A stretch of DNA of 41,961 bases from Pseudopedobacter sp039918235 (GTDB taxonomy: Bacteria; Bacteroidota; Bacteroidia; Sphingobacteriales; Sphingobacteriaceae): positions 1 to 41,961 of the forward strand of contig JBDSHZ010000006.1 in the NCBI GenBank assembly GCA_039918235.1. The letters run 5' to 3'. The notes under the pieces are model-generated. The model was not told the origin of the DNA and ran no database searches. It saw only the letters and a list, made by a program, of their open reading frames with translations. Both the position numbers and the translations under genes were made by a program. How positions within the stretch are numbered: the first letter of the stretch is position 1; each line of letters opens with the position of its first letter. Of the stretch, positions 1 through 8,658 are shown in pieces.

Positions 1-537
1 TTTCGGCTTGACCATAATGATTTTGAAGAGCGCCACCATATCAATTTTGAGACCTATGAATTGGGCAAAATGACATTAAATGATTATTTAAATCGAGTTG
101 TATTTCATCAAACCAGAGATTTTTCTATCAATGATTTTAAAACATTTATGTTTCAGCAATCTTTACCTTATCCTAATATGATAGCCCTAATTATTCAACT
201 GAAAAAGAAATATGGGTTAAAAATCGCTGTTATTAGTAATGAAGGGAGAGAACTGAATGAATACCGAATCAATAAATTTAAATTAAATGATTTTGTAGAC
301 TTTTTTATCTCATCTGCTTTTGTGAATTTAAGAAAGCCAGATACTGCTATTTTTACTTTAGCTTTTGATGTTGCACAAGTAAATTTAAGTGAAAGCATTT
401 ACATCGATAACCAACCTATGTTTGTGAAAATTGCACAAGGGTTTGGAATAAAAGGCATATCCCACACTGATTATGATTCTACTGTTGCACAACTAAAAGA
501 ATACGGCTTAACATTAACTCTTTCTACTCATGGATAG
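1..537 (+). CDS. HAD-family hydrolase, 5' partial
   Basis: The frame is open from the first base, so the start lies outside the window. The visible part shows HAD motif II (AVISNEGRE, Ser/Asn after two hydrophobic residues), the conserved Lys in the RKPD segment, and motif III as YIDNQ with an acidic residue. Motif I (DxD) would be upstream. This order and spacing fit HAD subfamily IA (haloacid dehalogenase or phosphoglycolate phosphatase-like). The substrate cannot be read from the sequence. The gene overlaps the acetate kinase start by 8 bp, so the two are probably translationally coupled and this is part of the large energy operon. A sugar-phosphate substrate would suit the neighbours, but that is only inference. 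Confidence 0.8.
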   Translation, partial: FRLDHNDFEERHHINFETYELGKMTLNDYLNRVVFHQTRDFSINDFKTFMFQQSLPYPNMIALIIQLKKKYGLKIAVISNEGRELNEYRINKFKLNDFVDFFISSAFVNLRKPDTAIFTLAFDVAQVNLSESIYIDNQPMFVKIAQGFGIKGISHTDYDSTVAQLKEYGLTLTLSTHG

Positions 538-1735
538 ACTACCACGAAAATGTCTGCTGACCATTAACGGAGGATCGTCAAGTATAAAATATGCGCTTTA
601 TGAAGTTAAAGACCATTTAAATCAATTGATTTCTGGAGAAATAAAAGGTGTTGGAAGTAATGAAGCTCAACATCATTTTATACATTTTAAAGGGGAACAA
701 AAACACACGTTAAATATCCCAGTTAAAAACCATACAGAAGCTGCAGAGTGGTTGGTTGCTTGGCTTAAAAAGGAAACGGAATTTATAAAGATTACAGCTA
801 TCGGTCATCGTTTAGTACAGGGAATGGAGCATACTGCTCCCGAAAAACTCACCGACGAATTATTAAATGAACTGAAAACAATCAGCGCCTTTGATCCTGA
901 ACATTTACCTGCGGAGATCAAATTGATTGAAGTTTTCAGAAAACATTATCCCGCAATAGATCAAGTAGCTTGTTTCGATACCGCTTTTCATACCACCATG
1001 CCGGACATCGCCAAATTGATTCCAATTCCTTTAGAATACAGGAACAAAGGAATAAAAAGATACGGTTTTCACGGCCTCTCCTACTCCTATATTATGGAAG
1101 AGTTTGAAAAACTTGAAGGCACCGAAAGAGCAAAAGGAAAGATTATCATCGCCCATTTAGGTAGCGGCGCAAGTATGGTTGCGGTAAACAACGGTAAAAG
1201 TGTGGATACCACAATGGGGTTTACGCCTGCATCTGGTTTAACCATGAGCACACGCACCGGAGATATTGACCCAGGAGTTGCTTGGCACCTACAAAAATTT
1301 GAAAAGTTGACGCCAAAACAATTCAATCATCTTGTTAATCACGAATCTGGCCTGCTGGCTATTTCAGGAAAAACCGCTGATATGAAACAGTTGCTAGAAA
1401 TGCAACATGAAGACGAAAGGGCAGCCGAAGCAGTTGACTTTTTCTGTTATCAATGCATAAAATGGATTGGCGCATTTACCGCTGTGCTTGGTGGGTTAGA
1501 TACCCTGATATTTTCTGGTGGCATTGGCGAACGTTCCCCCGAAATACGGGATAGAATTATAAAAGGACTTCAATTTTTGGGACTCAAAATCTGTCCACTT
1601 AAAAATCTTAACAACGAATCAATCATTTCAAATGGCGACGGCAATACAATGGTCAAAGTGATCCAAACCAATGAGGAATTAATGATCGCAAGATCTACCT
1701 GTACTACTTTGAATTACAATATAAAACATAAATAA
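530..1735 (+). CDS. ackA: Acetate kinase
   Basis: This enzyme makes ATP and acetate from acetyl phosphate and ADP in the cytoplasm. The 401-residue length is that of standard AckA. Visible family signatures are the N-terminal NGGSSSIKY phosphate-binding loop, GHRLVQG, CFDTAFH with the catalytic Asp, RYGFHG, HLGSGAS, the STRTGDIDPG segment with the conserved Arg, and FSGGIGE near the C terminus. It starts at the only ATG before the conserved NGGSSS loop, inside the end of the HAD gene. One base separates its stop from the phosphoketolase start. Because phosphoketolase produces acetyl phosphate directly, the pair forms a two-step substrate-level phosphorylation module without phosphotransacetylase. 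Confidence 0.97.
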   Translation: MDRLPRKCLLTINGGSSSIKYALYEVKDHLNQLISGEIKGVGSNEAQHHFIHFKGEQKHTLNIPVKNHTEAAEWLVAWLKKETEFIKITAIGHRLVQGMEHTAPEKLTDELLNELKTISAFDPEHLPAEIKLIEVFRKHYPAIDQVACFDTAFHTTMPDIAKLIPIPLEYRNKGIKRYGFHGLSYSYIMEEFEKLEGTERAKGKIIIAHLGSGASMVAVNNGKSVDTTMGFTPASGLTMSTRTGDIDPGVAWHLQKFEKLTPKQFNHLVNHESGLLAISGKTADMKQLLEMQHEDERAAEAVDFFCYQCIKWIGAFTAVLGGLDTLIFSGGIGERSPEIRDRIIKGLQFLGLKICPLKNLNNESIISNGDGNTMVKVIQTNEELMIARSTCTTLNYNIKHK

Positions 1736-1736
1736 A

Positions 1737-4121
1737 ATGGACGAAGCATTAATAAGCCCAGAGGCTGAAACATTATCCCCAGATTTATTAAAAAAGATGG
1801 ATGCCTATTGGCGAGCAGCCAATTATCTTTCTGTCGGGCAAATTTATTTGTATGATAATCCGCTTTTAAGAGACCCCTTAAAACTTGAACATGTAAAACC
1901 ATTGGTTGTTGGGCATTGGGGCACAACGCCGGGTCAAAATTTCATATATGTTCATTTAAACCGGGTGATTAAAGCTTATGATTTAGATATGTTTTACATT
2001 GCAGGCCCCGGTCATGGCGGTCCGGCTTTGGTAGGAAATGTTTATTTAGAAGGTACTTGGACAGAGATTTATCCTGACAGCACACAAGATGAAGTTGGGA
2101 TGAAAAAACTGTTTACCAAGTTTTCATTTCCCGGAGGTATTTCCAGCCATGTTGCCCCCACTACTCCTGGTTCTATTCATGAAGGCGGGGAACTAGGTTA
2201 TTCCTTAAGTCATGCTTTTGGAGCGGCTTTCGATAATCCAGATTTAATTGTGGCCTGCGTAATTGGAGATGGCGAGGCAGAAACAGGCCCTTTAGCAACT
2301 GCCTGGCATTCAAATAAATTTCTAAACCCCATTACGGATGGTGCTGTATTGCCCATTCTACATTTAAACGGTTATAAAATTAGTAACCCTACCCTACTGG
2401 CAAGAATTGAACATGAAGAATTAGAACAATTTTTAAAAGGCTGTGGCTGGACACCCTACTTTGTGGAAGGCGATGACCCTGAAACCATGCATAAATTAAT
2501 GGCTGAAACCTTGGATAAAGCTATTAAAGATATTAAGAGACACCAAAACAACGCAAGAGAAAACAAAGATAACAAGCGCCCACGCTGGCCTATGATTGTT
2601 TTAAGATCGCCAAAAGGTTGGACCGGCCCTAAAGAAGTAGACGGTTTGCCTAATGAGGGAACTTTCCGTTCGCATCAGGTGCCTATTTTGGTAGATAAAA
2701 AACACTCAAAAAACTTAGAACAGCTAGAAAGCTGGATGAGAAGCTACAAGCCAGAAGAGTTATTTGATAAAAACGGCACATTAATCTCTGAACTGGCAGA
2801 GCTAGCTCCAAAAGGCAACAAACGTATGGGTGCAAATCTGCATACCAATGGAGGTTTATTATTAAGAGATCTTCACATGCCAGATTTTAGGATTCATGCC
2901 GTAGCTATTCCTTCACCGGGTGCCGTTTCTTTAGGTGACACGCCAATACTGGGGAAATTCTTGAGAGATGTTATTGAACTCAACAAAGATAATTTCCGGG
3001 TGTTTGGGCCAGATGAAACACTCTCCAATTTATTAGGTGCTGTATTTGAAGTCAGCAATCGACAATGGGATGCAAGAGAAGAAACAAATGATGAGTTTTT
3101 AGCGCCATCCGGGAGGATAATGGATTCGCAATTGAGCGAACATCAATGCCAAGGTTGGCTGGAAGGTTATTTATTAACCGGGAGGCATGGTCTATTCAAT
3201 AGTTACGAAGCTTTTATTCGTATTGTGGATTCCATGTTCAGTCAACATGCTAAATGGTTAAAAGTTACCAAAGAATTGCCATGGAGACGACCTATTGCTT
3301 CTTTAAATTATCTTTTAGCTTCTCATGTTTGGCAACAGGATCACAATGGCTTTACCCATCAAGATCCTGGTTTTTTAGACCATGTCATCAATAAAAAAGC
3401 AGACATTGTCCGTGTATATTTACCACCGGATGCCAATTGCCTTTTATCCGTTTTTGACCATTGCCTGCGTAGCAGAAATTATGTAAATGTGGTTGTTGCT
3501 GGTAAACACCCCTTACCGCAATGGCTAAATATGGATGCTGCCATTACACACTGTACAGAAGGCATTGGGATTTGGCAATGGGCCAGTAACGATCAGGGCA
3601 CTGAACCCGATGTGATTTTAGCGAGTTGCGGAGATACGCCAACCTTAGAGATAATGGCTGCGGTTTCCATTCTTAGGGGACATTTGCCTGATTTAAAAGT
3701 GCGGGTAGTAAACGTGGTAGATTTAATGAAATTACAATCGGCAAGTGAGCACCCACATGGTTTAAGTGATTATGATTATGATTCGATATTTACCAAAGAC
3801 AAACACATTGTTTTTGCCTTTCACGGTTATCCTTGGTTAATTCACCGTTTAACCTATCGTCGTAAAAATCGCAATTTACATGTAAGAGGCTATAAAGAAG
3901 AAGGTACCATCACTACTCCTTTTGATATCAGGGTACAAAACGATATTGACAGATTTCACTTGGTGCAGGATGTTATTGACCGCGTCCCAAACTTAGGTTC
4001 TAAAGGAGATTATCTGAAACAAATGATGAAAGATAAGTTGATAGCACATCAGCATTTCATCAGTGCGCATGGCGAAGATATGCCAGAAATTGTGAATTGG
4101 AAATGGAATAATAACAGTTAA
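1737..4121 (+). CDS. xfp: Xylulose-5-P/fructose-6-P phosphoketolase
   Basis: This thiamine-diphosphate enzyme cleaves xylulose-5-P (and in many members fructose-6-P) with phosphate to acetyl phosphate plus glyceraldehyde-3-P or erythrose-4-P. The length of 794 residues is typical. Seen motifs: H60 in VVGHWGT, GHGGP at about 92-96, SIHEGGELGYS at about 146-156, the ThDP/Mg motif GDGEAETGPLA (about 177-187) running to N198, H313 in RSHQVP, and E476 in WLEGYLLTGRHG, which corresponds to the catalytic Glu of bifidobacterial enzymes. It sits 1 bp after ackA and 3 bp before the aldolase gene. Whether it uses Fru-6-P cannot be read directly, but the mannose-to-Fru-6-P genes on the opposite strand nearby make that activity plausible. 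Confidence 0.97.
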   Translation: MDEALISPEAETLSPDLLKKMDAYWRAANYLSVGQIYLYDNPLLRDPLKLEHVKPLVVGHWGTTPGQNFIYVHLNRVIKAYDLDMFYIAGPGHGGPALVGNVYLEGTWTEIYPDSTQDEVGMKKLFTKFSFPGGISSHVAPTTPGSIHEGGELGYSLSHAFGAAFDNPDLIVACVIGDGEAETGPLATAWHSNKFLNPITDGAVLPILHLNGYKISNPTLLARIEHEELEQFLKGCGWTPYFVEGDDPETMHKLMAETLDKAIKDIKRHQNNARENKDNKRPRWPMIVLRSPKGWTGPKEVDGLPNEGTFRSHQVPILVDKKHSKNLEQLESWMRSYKPEELFDKNGTLISELAELAPKGNKRMGANLHTNGGLLLRDLHMPDFRIHAVAIPSPGAVSLGDTPILGKFLRDVIELNKDNFRVFGPDETLSNLLGAVFEVSNRQWDAREETNDEFLAPSGRIMDSQLSEHQCQGWLEGYLLTGRHGLFNSYEAFIRIVDSMFSQHAKWLKVTKELPWRRPIASLNYLLASHVWQQDHNGFTHQDPGFLDHVINKKADIVRVYLPPDANCLLSVFDHCLRSRNYVNVVVAGKHPLPQWLNMDAAITHCTEGIGIWQWASNDQGTEPDVILASCGDTPTLEIMAAVSILRGHLPDLKVRVVNVVDLMKLQSASEHPHGLSDYDYDSIFTKDKHIVFAFHGYPWLIHRLTYRRKNRNLHVRGYKEEGTITTPFDIRVQNDIDRFHLVQDVIDRVPNLGSKGDYLKQMMKDKLIAHQHFISAHGEDMPEIVNWKWNNNS

Positions 4122-4124
4122 ACC

Positions 4125-5138
4125 ATGAACAACAAACTCATAGCTACCACTAAAGCACTTATTGCCAATCACAAAGGTTTGCTGGCGATGGATGAAAGTA
4201 TTGGCACCTGTAATAAACGCTTTGCCGAATTAGGCATACCGCAAACATTAGAATTGCGTAGAAAATACAGGGAACTTCTGGTGACTACGCCCGACCTAAA
4301 TGAAGGTATTAGCGGAGTTATATTATTTGACGAAACCATCCGGCAACAAAAGTCTGATGGAACGCCATTTATTAAAGTTCTGCTAGATGCTGGTATTATT
4401 CCCGGCATCAAAGTAGATCTAGGTGCAAAACCCTTAGCTGGTTTTCCTGATGAAAAGATTACGGAAGGTCTGGATGGTTTACGTAAGCGACTTATAGGGT
4501 ATAAAGAAATGGGGGCTGAATTTGCTAAATGGAGAGCCGTTATAAATATAAACGATGAGCTTCCAAGTTTAGGATGCGTCGCAGCAAATGCGCATGCTTT
4601 AGCCCGATACGCTGCGTTATGCCAAGAAGTTGGTTTAGTGCCTATTGTTGAACCCGAAGTTTTAATGGATGGCGATCATTCTTTAAAACGCTGTTTACAA
4701 GTAACAGACACCTTACTTCACACTGTATTCGATCAGCTTTATAAACAGCATGTTTTATTAGAAGGGATGCTTTTGAAACCTAATATGATATTGCCAGGCT
4801 TAGCTAGCAAAACGCAAGAAACTGTGGAAATTGTAGCGGAAGCAACCATAAAATGTTTATTAGGTGTTGTACCGGCAGCAGTACCAGGAATTGCATTTTT
4901 ATCTGGCGGACAAACGGCAGAAATTGCTTCCGCTCATTTAAACGCAATGAACCAGTTATACAAATTGGATGTTCCATGGGCGCTTACTTTTTCTTTTGGC
5001 AGGGCTTTGCAACAACCCGCTTTAGAAATTTGGAATGGCGACGATTCGAATATAGCATCGGCACAAAAAGCATTATATAAGAGGGTGAAATTGAATAGAG
5101 ATGCTTGTATGGGGATTTATAGGGAGGTGGCAGTTTAA
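4125..5138 (+). CDS. Class I fructose-bisphosphate aldolase
   Basis: This enzyme interconverts fructose-1,6-bisphosphate with dihydroxyacetone-P and glyceraldehyde-3-P through a Schiff base. The 337 residues match the animal/plant-like class I family: AMDESIGTCNKRF with D23, ILFDETI, GIKVDLGAKPL, AKWRAV with K135, VEPEVLMDGDH with E176, and LLKPNM, whose K218 is the Schiff-base Lys. The C terminus carries FSFGRALQ, the phosphate-binding segment. It lies 3 bp after xfp and 9 bp before the ATPase beta gene. In this setting it could feed triose phosphate from the phosphoketolase reaction into or out of hexose phosphates. No class II zinc motifs are present. Confidence 0.95.
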   Translation: MNNKLIATTKALIANHKGLLAMDESIGTCNKRFAELGIPQTLELRRKYRELLVTTPDLNEGISGVILFDETIRQQKSDGTPFIKVLLDAGIIPGIKVDLGAKPLAGFPDEKITEGLDGLRKRLIGYKEMGAEFAKWRAVININDELPSLGCVAANAHALARYAALCQEVGLVPIVEPEVLMDGDHSLKRCLQVTDTLLHTVFDQLYKQHVLLEGMLLKPNMILPGLASKTQETVEIVAEATIKCLLGVVPAAVPGIAFLSGGQTAEIASAHLNAMNQLYKLDVPWALTFSFGRALQQPALEIWNGDDSNIASAQKALYKRVKLNRDACMGIYREVAV

Positions 5139-5147
5139 ATAAAAAAA

Positions 5148-6599
5148 ATGAAAGCTGATTTAAATCAAGTTGAAGAAAAATTAAACTCCGGCAAAATTGT
5201 ATCTGTTAGAGGTAGTGTTGTGGACGCTTGTTTTGAACATTCATTGCCACCTGTTTATGCTTTATTACATGCCGGAGAAAATCAGGAAATTGCAATTGAA
5301 GTATTATCCCAATTAGACGATAAAACGGTAAGGGGCATTGCCTTAACCCCTACCCAGGGCTTGGCTCGTGGAATGCAAATTGAAGCCAATGGCAAAGAAT
5401 TAATGGTACCTGTTGGAAAGCGGACATTGGGCAGGATGTTCGATGTGTTTGGCAATACCATTGACCACTTAAAGTCGCTTGAGCCGGGTGAAAAACGGAA
5501 TGTTCACCAAATGCCGCCGCCATTAAATCAACGCTCCACCCAATCTCAGGTATTTGAAACGGGCATTAAAGCGATAGATATTTTAATTCCCTTAGAACGT
5601 GGAGGAAAAGCTGGCTTATTCGGTGGAGCAGGTGTTGGCAAAACTGTTTTATTAACCGAAATGATTCATAACATGGTTGGTCAAAATAAAGGAGTGAGCA
5701 TGTTTTGTGGCATCGGCGAACGCTGCCGAGAAGGTAATGAGCTTTATGAAGCTATGAAAGATGCGGGGTTATTGGAAAACATGATCATGATGTTTGGACA
5801 GATGAATGAACCTCCAGGTGCTAGATTTAGAGTTGGGCATGCAGCGTTAACCATGGCAGAATACTTTCGTGATGATGAACATAAAGATGTTCTATTGCTG
5901 ATCGATAATATTTTCCGTTTTATACAGGCAGGTATGGAAGTCTCTGGTTTAATGGGACAAATGCCTTCACGATTAGGTTACCAACCTACGCTAGAGACAG
6001 AATTAGCTGCTTTGGAAGAACGAATTGCAAACACCAACAATGGTGCAATTACTTCAATACAAGCGGTATATGTACCAGCTGATGATTTAACTGATCCAGC
6101 AGCGGTACATGCGTTTTCCCATCTTTCGGCAACCATTGTGCTTTCGCGAGAAAGAGCAAGCGAGGGTCTTTATCCATCGATTGATTTTTTGCAATCCAAT
6201 TCAAAAATGGCTACACCAGGAATTATCGGCGAAAGGCATTATCAGATTGCCCAACAAATTAGGCAAACATTGGCACAGTATGAAGATTTGAAAGATATCA
6301 TTTCCATGTTAGGTATGGAACAATTATCAACTGGCGATAGGTTAGTTGTAAATAGAGCCAGAAGGTTAGAACGTTTTTTAACCCAACCATTTTTTGCTAC
6401 AGAGCAATTTAGTGGCGTAAAAGGGAAAGTGGTAAACCTCAAAGACGCATTGGATGGTTGTGAACGTATTTTATCTGATGAATTTAAGGATTTACCTGAG
6501 AATGCTTTTTATATGATAGGTAATATTGAAGAAGCACTTAAAGATAGCAAGACCGAAAAAGAAAGCTCAAATGCCACAAAAGAATTGGTTGATCAATAG
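5148..6599 (+). CDS. atpD: N-type F1Fo ATPase, beta subunit
   Basis: Catalytic beta subunit of an F1 sector (483 residues). Walker A GGAGVGKT is at 159-166, the catalytic Glu E191 is in GERCREGNEL, and Walker B LLLIDNIFRF holds D253. The sequence diverges from the housekeeping beta (ERCREGNEL and DNIFRF in place of the more usual ERTREGNDL and DNIFRF). It heads a cluster in the order D-C-Q-R-B-E-F-A-G, which is diagnostic of the N-ATPases described by Dibrova and co-workers; ordinary bacterial operons begin with B and end with C. It is 9 bp from the aldolase gene, so ATPase and carbon genes probably share a transcript. Confidence 0.96.
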   Translation: MKADLNQVEEKLNSGKIVSVRGSVVDACFEHSLPPVYALLHAGENQEIAIEVLSQLDDKTVRGIALTPTQGLARGMQIEANGKELMVPVGKRTLGRMFDVFGNTIDHLKSLEPGEKRNVHQMPPPLNQRSTQSQVFETGIKAIDILIPLERGGKAGLFGGAGVGKTVLLTEMIHNMVGQNKGVSMFCGIGERCREGNELYEAMKDAGLLENMIMMFGQMNEPPGARFRVGHAALTMAEYFRDDEHKDVLLLIDNIFRFIQAGMEVSGLMGQMPSRLGYQPTLETELAALEERIANTNNGAITSIQAVYVPADDLTDPAAVHAFSHLSATIVLSRERASEGLYPSIDFLQSNSKMATPGIIGERHYQIAQQIRQTLAQYEDLKDIISMLGMEQLSTGDRLVVNRARRLERFLTQPFFATEQFSGVKGKVVNLKDALDGCERILSDEFKDLPENAFYMIGNIEEALKDSKTEKESSNATKELVDQ

Positions 6600-6604
6600 A
6601 ATTT

Positions 6605-6988
6605 ATGGAACTAAAAATTTTACTTCCTTATAAAGTATTCGCCGAGATAAAAAACGTTGATAATATTGTTGCGGAAACTAGCGAAGGATCAGTGGGCTTT
6701 TTGCCTCAAAGGCTAGATTGCGTTGCCGTACTAGTTGCAGGTGTGGTTAGTTATAAAACAGATAAAATAAATTATTTAGCTGTGGATGAAGGGCTGTTAG
6801 TCAAAACAGGATCGCAAGTCTTTATTTCTGTTAAAAATGCCATAGGTGGTGTGGATCTAGGAAAATTAGCTGATACTGTAAAAGATGAATTTATAAAAAA
6901 TGATAATTATGAAGAGCAAGTAAAACACATGGTTTTAAAGCTTGAAAACGGTTTTCTTTCCAAATTAAAAAAATACCAAGAGCTATAG
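6605..6988 (+). CDS. atpC: N-type F1Fo ATPase, epsilon subunit
   Basis: Central-stalk epsilon subunit, 127 residues. The N-terminal half is the beta-sandwich domain, with a VAETSEGSVGFLP segment corresponding to the family's GxxGxLP turn. The C-terminal half is short and charged and would form the helical arm. It follows atpD by 5 bp and precedes atpQ by a single base. Epsilon transmits rotation and can restrain ATP hydrolysis. The position directly after beta, with no other F1 genes between, fits the N-ATPase layout. Identification rests on position and the N-terminal pattern, since epsilon is weakly conserved. Confidence 0.9.
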   Translation: MELKILLPYKVFAEIKNVDNIVAETSEGSVGFLPQRLDCVAVLVAGVVSYKTDKINYLAVDEGLLVKTGSQVFISVKNAIGGVDLGKLADTVKDEFIKNDNYEEQVKHMVLKLENGFLSKLKKYQEL

Positions 6989-6989
6989 A

Positions 6990-7280
6990 ATGGAAGAGCC
7001 AAAAAAAGATGACAATATTTTTGGTCGGATAATCTCCGAAAAGGAAAAAAGAAAATTAAAGGCGATAAACGAAAAAAAAAGAGCAGAGTGGTTTGGTTTC
7101 GGAATGTTTGGGATGGTGGGTTGGTCTATTACAGCACCAACTTTTCTAAGTACCATTGGTGGAATTTGGCTGGATAAAAATTATCCCCAAACCTTTTCTT
7201 GGACAGTAACCTGCTTGATTTTAGGTGTAGTGATTGGTTGTTTCATAGCTTGGAACTGGGTAATGAAAGAAGATAAATAA
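6990..7280 (+). CDS. atpQ: N-ATPase accessory membrane protein AtpQ
   Basis: A small protein of 96 residues with a charged, Lys-rich N terminus (about 1-32) and two hydrophobic segments, about 38-62 and 70-91. The pattern (GMVGWSITAPTFLSTIGGIWLDK, then a second helix) resembles AtpI/AtpQ-type proteins. In N-ATPase operons a two-helix protein, AtpQ, lies between epsilon and AtpR, and this gene is in exactly that place, 1 bp after atpC and 8 bp before atpR. A role in assembly or Mg2+/Ca2+ supply has been suggested for the family but is not established. No catalytic motif is visible. Confidence 0.85.
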   Translation: MEEPKKDDNIFGRIISEKEKRKLKAINEKKRAEWFGFGMFGMVGWSITAPTFLSTIGGIWLDKNYPQTFSWTVTCLILGVVIGCFIAWNWVMKEDK

Positions 7281-7288
7281 CATATATA

Positions 7289-7585
7289 ATGACGGTAATA
7301 GTAGCATTCACAATTGGATTATTAGCAGGTATAGCGTTTTTTGGAGGGTTATGGGTTACTGTAAACAAAACCCTAGGAAAGGCTTATGCAGCATTATATT
7401 TTGTAGGTAGTTCCATTATTCGTACAGCTATTGTTGTAACGGGTTTCTATTATGTTGCACAAAATGGCTTGTCTATTTTATTAATGAGCGTTGCAGGGTT
7501 TTTAATCGGTCGTTTTTTGGTTTTTTGGATTACCTATTACTATGAAAAAAAGCAAAAATTGTCATCTTCAAGTAACCAACAATGA
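7289..7585 (+). CDS. atpR: N-ATPase accessory membrane protein AtpR
   Basis: A membrane protein of 98 residues with three predicted helices (about 3-24, 34-57 and 60-84). Arg residues lie inside the second and third helices (R45 in SSIIRTAIV and R75 in GFLIGRFLVF). Buried arginines are the family hallmark and were proposed to contact the ion-binding carboxylates of subunit c, perhaps during ring assembly. The stop overlaps the start of atpB by 4 bp (ATGA), implying coupled translation. AtpR is found only in N-ATPase operons, so this gene is a strong marker of operon type. Confidence 0.87.
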   Translation: MTVIVAFTIGLLAGIAFFGGLWVTVNKTLGKAYAALYFVGSSIIRTAIVVTGFYYVAQNGLSILLMSVAGFLIGRFLVFWITYYYEKKQKLSSSSNQQ

Positions 7586-8262
7586 ATTTAACACCAGATC
7601 AAACCGTATTTTGGAGCAATGGTTTTATTACCATCAACCTTACCATTGTTATCACATGGGCGATTATGTTGTTTATGATTATTGGCGCAAAGTTGATTAC
7701 AAGAAAACTGAAGACCACACATAAAATTTCTCGCTGGCAATGTATTTTAGAAATTATTGTAACAGGAATTAATGAGCAAATTCAAGAAGTTGGGTTAGAA
7801 AATCCCAGACGGTATATTGGTTTCATCGGTACCCTGTTCTTATTTATTGCAATCTCTAACTTTTGGATTGTACTGCCATGGTATGAACCACCAACCGGTT
7901 CGCTATCTACAACAGCGGCATTGGCTATCGCGGTTTTTTTAGCTGTTCCTTTTTTCGGAATTCAGCAAAGTGGTTTTTTGGCTTATTTAAAAACTTATAT
8001 AAAACCAACCTTTATCATGTTGCCTTTTAACATCATCAGCGAACTTTCTAGGACTTTAGCACTAGCCATCAGGTTGTTTGGAAATATCATGAGCGGCGGG
8101 ATGATAATAGCCATTTTATTGAGCATATCGCCATTATTTATTCCAATTGTTATGAAAGCACTTGGTTTACTTACAGGCATGGTGCAGGCGTATATATTCA
8201 GCATCCTAGCAACAGTTTACATTGCAGCAGCCGTTCAGGAGAAGGAAGTAGTTCGGGGTTAG
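7582..8262 (+). CDS. atpB: N-type F1Fo ATPase, subunit a
   Basis: Fo stator subunit carrying the ion half-channels, 226 residues with about five to six hydrophobic helices. The essential Arg is R164 in LALAIRLFGNIMSGG, the invariant RLFGN-type motif of the fourth helix that faces the c-ring. The C-terminal helix contains VQAYIFSILATVYI, with the usual Gln and the aromatic/Thr pattern. It overlaps atpR by 4 bp. Downstream it is separated from atpE by a 120-bp purine-rich repeat, the only sizeable gap in the operon. Confidence 0.95.
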   Translation: MNLTPDQTVFWSNGFITINLTIVITWAIMLFMIIGAKLITRKLKTTHKISRWQCILEIIVTGINEQIQEVGLENPRRYIGFIGTLFLFIAISNFWIVLPWYEPPTGSLSTTAALAIAVFLAVPFFGIQQSGFLAYLKTYIKPTFIMLPFNIISELSRTLALAIRLFGNIMSGGMIIAILLSISPLFIPIVMKALGLLTGMVQAYIFSILATVYIAAAVQEKEVVRG

Positions 8263-8357
8263 GAATAAAGAACAAGGAGCAGTGACTAAAGAGTGATGGG
8301 GAAAAGAGCAAGGAGTAAAGAACAAGGAGTAAAGAATAAGTCGTAAAGAGTAAAAAC
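8263..8357 (+). repeat. Purine-rich degenerate tandem repeat before atpE
   Basis: Almost all bases of the coding strand here are A or G. The unit AAGGAGTAAAGAAC is at 8310-8323 and again, with one change, at 8324-8337; looser copies lie at 8264-8280 and 8341-8354. Three AAGGAG hexamers, identical to a strong Shine-Dalgarno core, lie 50-110 bp before the atpE start. This is the only long gap in an otherwise nearly gapless operon. I recall similar GAGCAAGGAGTAAAG arrays between genes in Sphingobacteriaceae genomes, but cannot confirm that here. It may be a plain dispersed minisatellite. Confidence 0.8.
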
Positions 8358-8382
8358 TATCAATAATTAAAAAACTAAGAAA

Positions 8383-8652
8383 ATGGATAATGTATCATCA
8401 ATAGCAGTCGTATCAATTATTACTGCAGGGTTAACAACGGGGATAGGCTGTATGATTCCCGCTTTAAGCGAAGGAAAAGCAGTTGCTACCGCGTTAAATT
8501 CCATCGCACAACAGCCGGATGCGGCGCCTACCATCACGCGGACTTTGTTTGTTGGCTTGGCCATGATAGAATCTACTGCGATATATTGCTTTGTGGTTTC
8601 TATGATCCTGATTTTTGCCAACCCTTTTTGGACTTACATCATTGCTAAATAA
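8383..8652 (+). CDS. atpE: N-type F1Fo ATPase, subunit c (ring proteolipid)
   Basis: Ring subunit of 89 residues with two long hydrophobic helices joined by a polar loop QQPDA at 43-47 (usually RQP). Helix 2 holds the ion-binding Glu E63 in the run E63-S64-T65-A-I-Y68, the same set of ligands as Na+-binding c subunits such as that of Ilyobacter tartaricus. When aligned on the loop, helix 1 has E30 where the Ilyobacter ring has Gln32, so the site would contain two carboxylates. That arrangement is known from N-ATPase rings (Burkholderia pseudomallei c17). The coupling ion (H+ or Na+) cannot be fixed from sequence alone. Confidence 0.95.
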   Translation: MDNVSSIAVVSIITAGLTTGIGCMIPALSEGKAVATALNSIAQQPDAAPTITRTLFVGLAMIESTAIYCFVVSMILIFANPFWTYIIAK

Positions 8653-8658
8653 TAGCTC

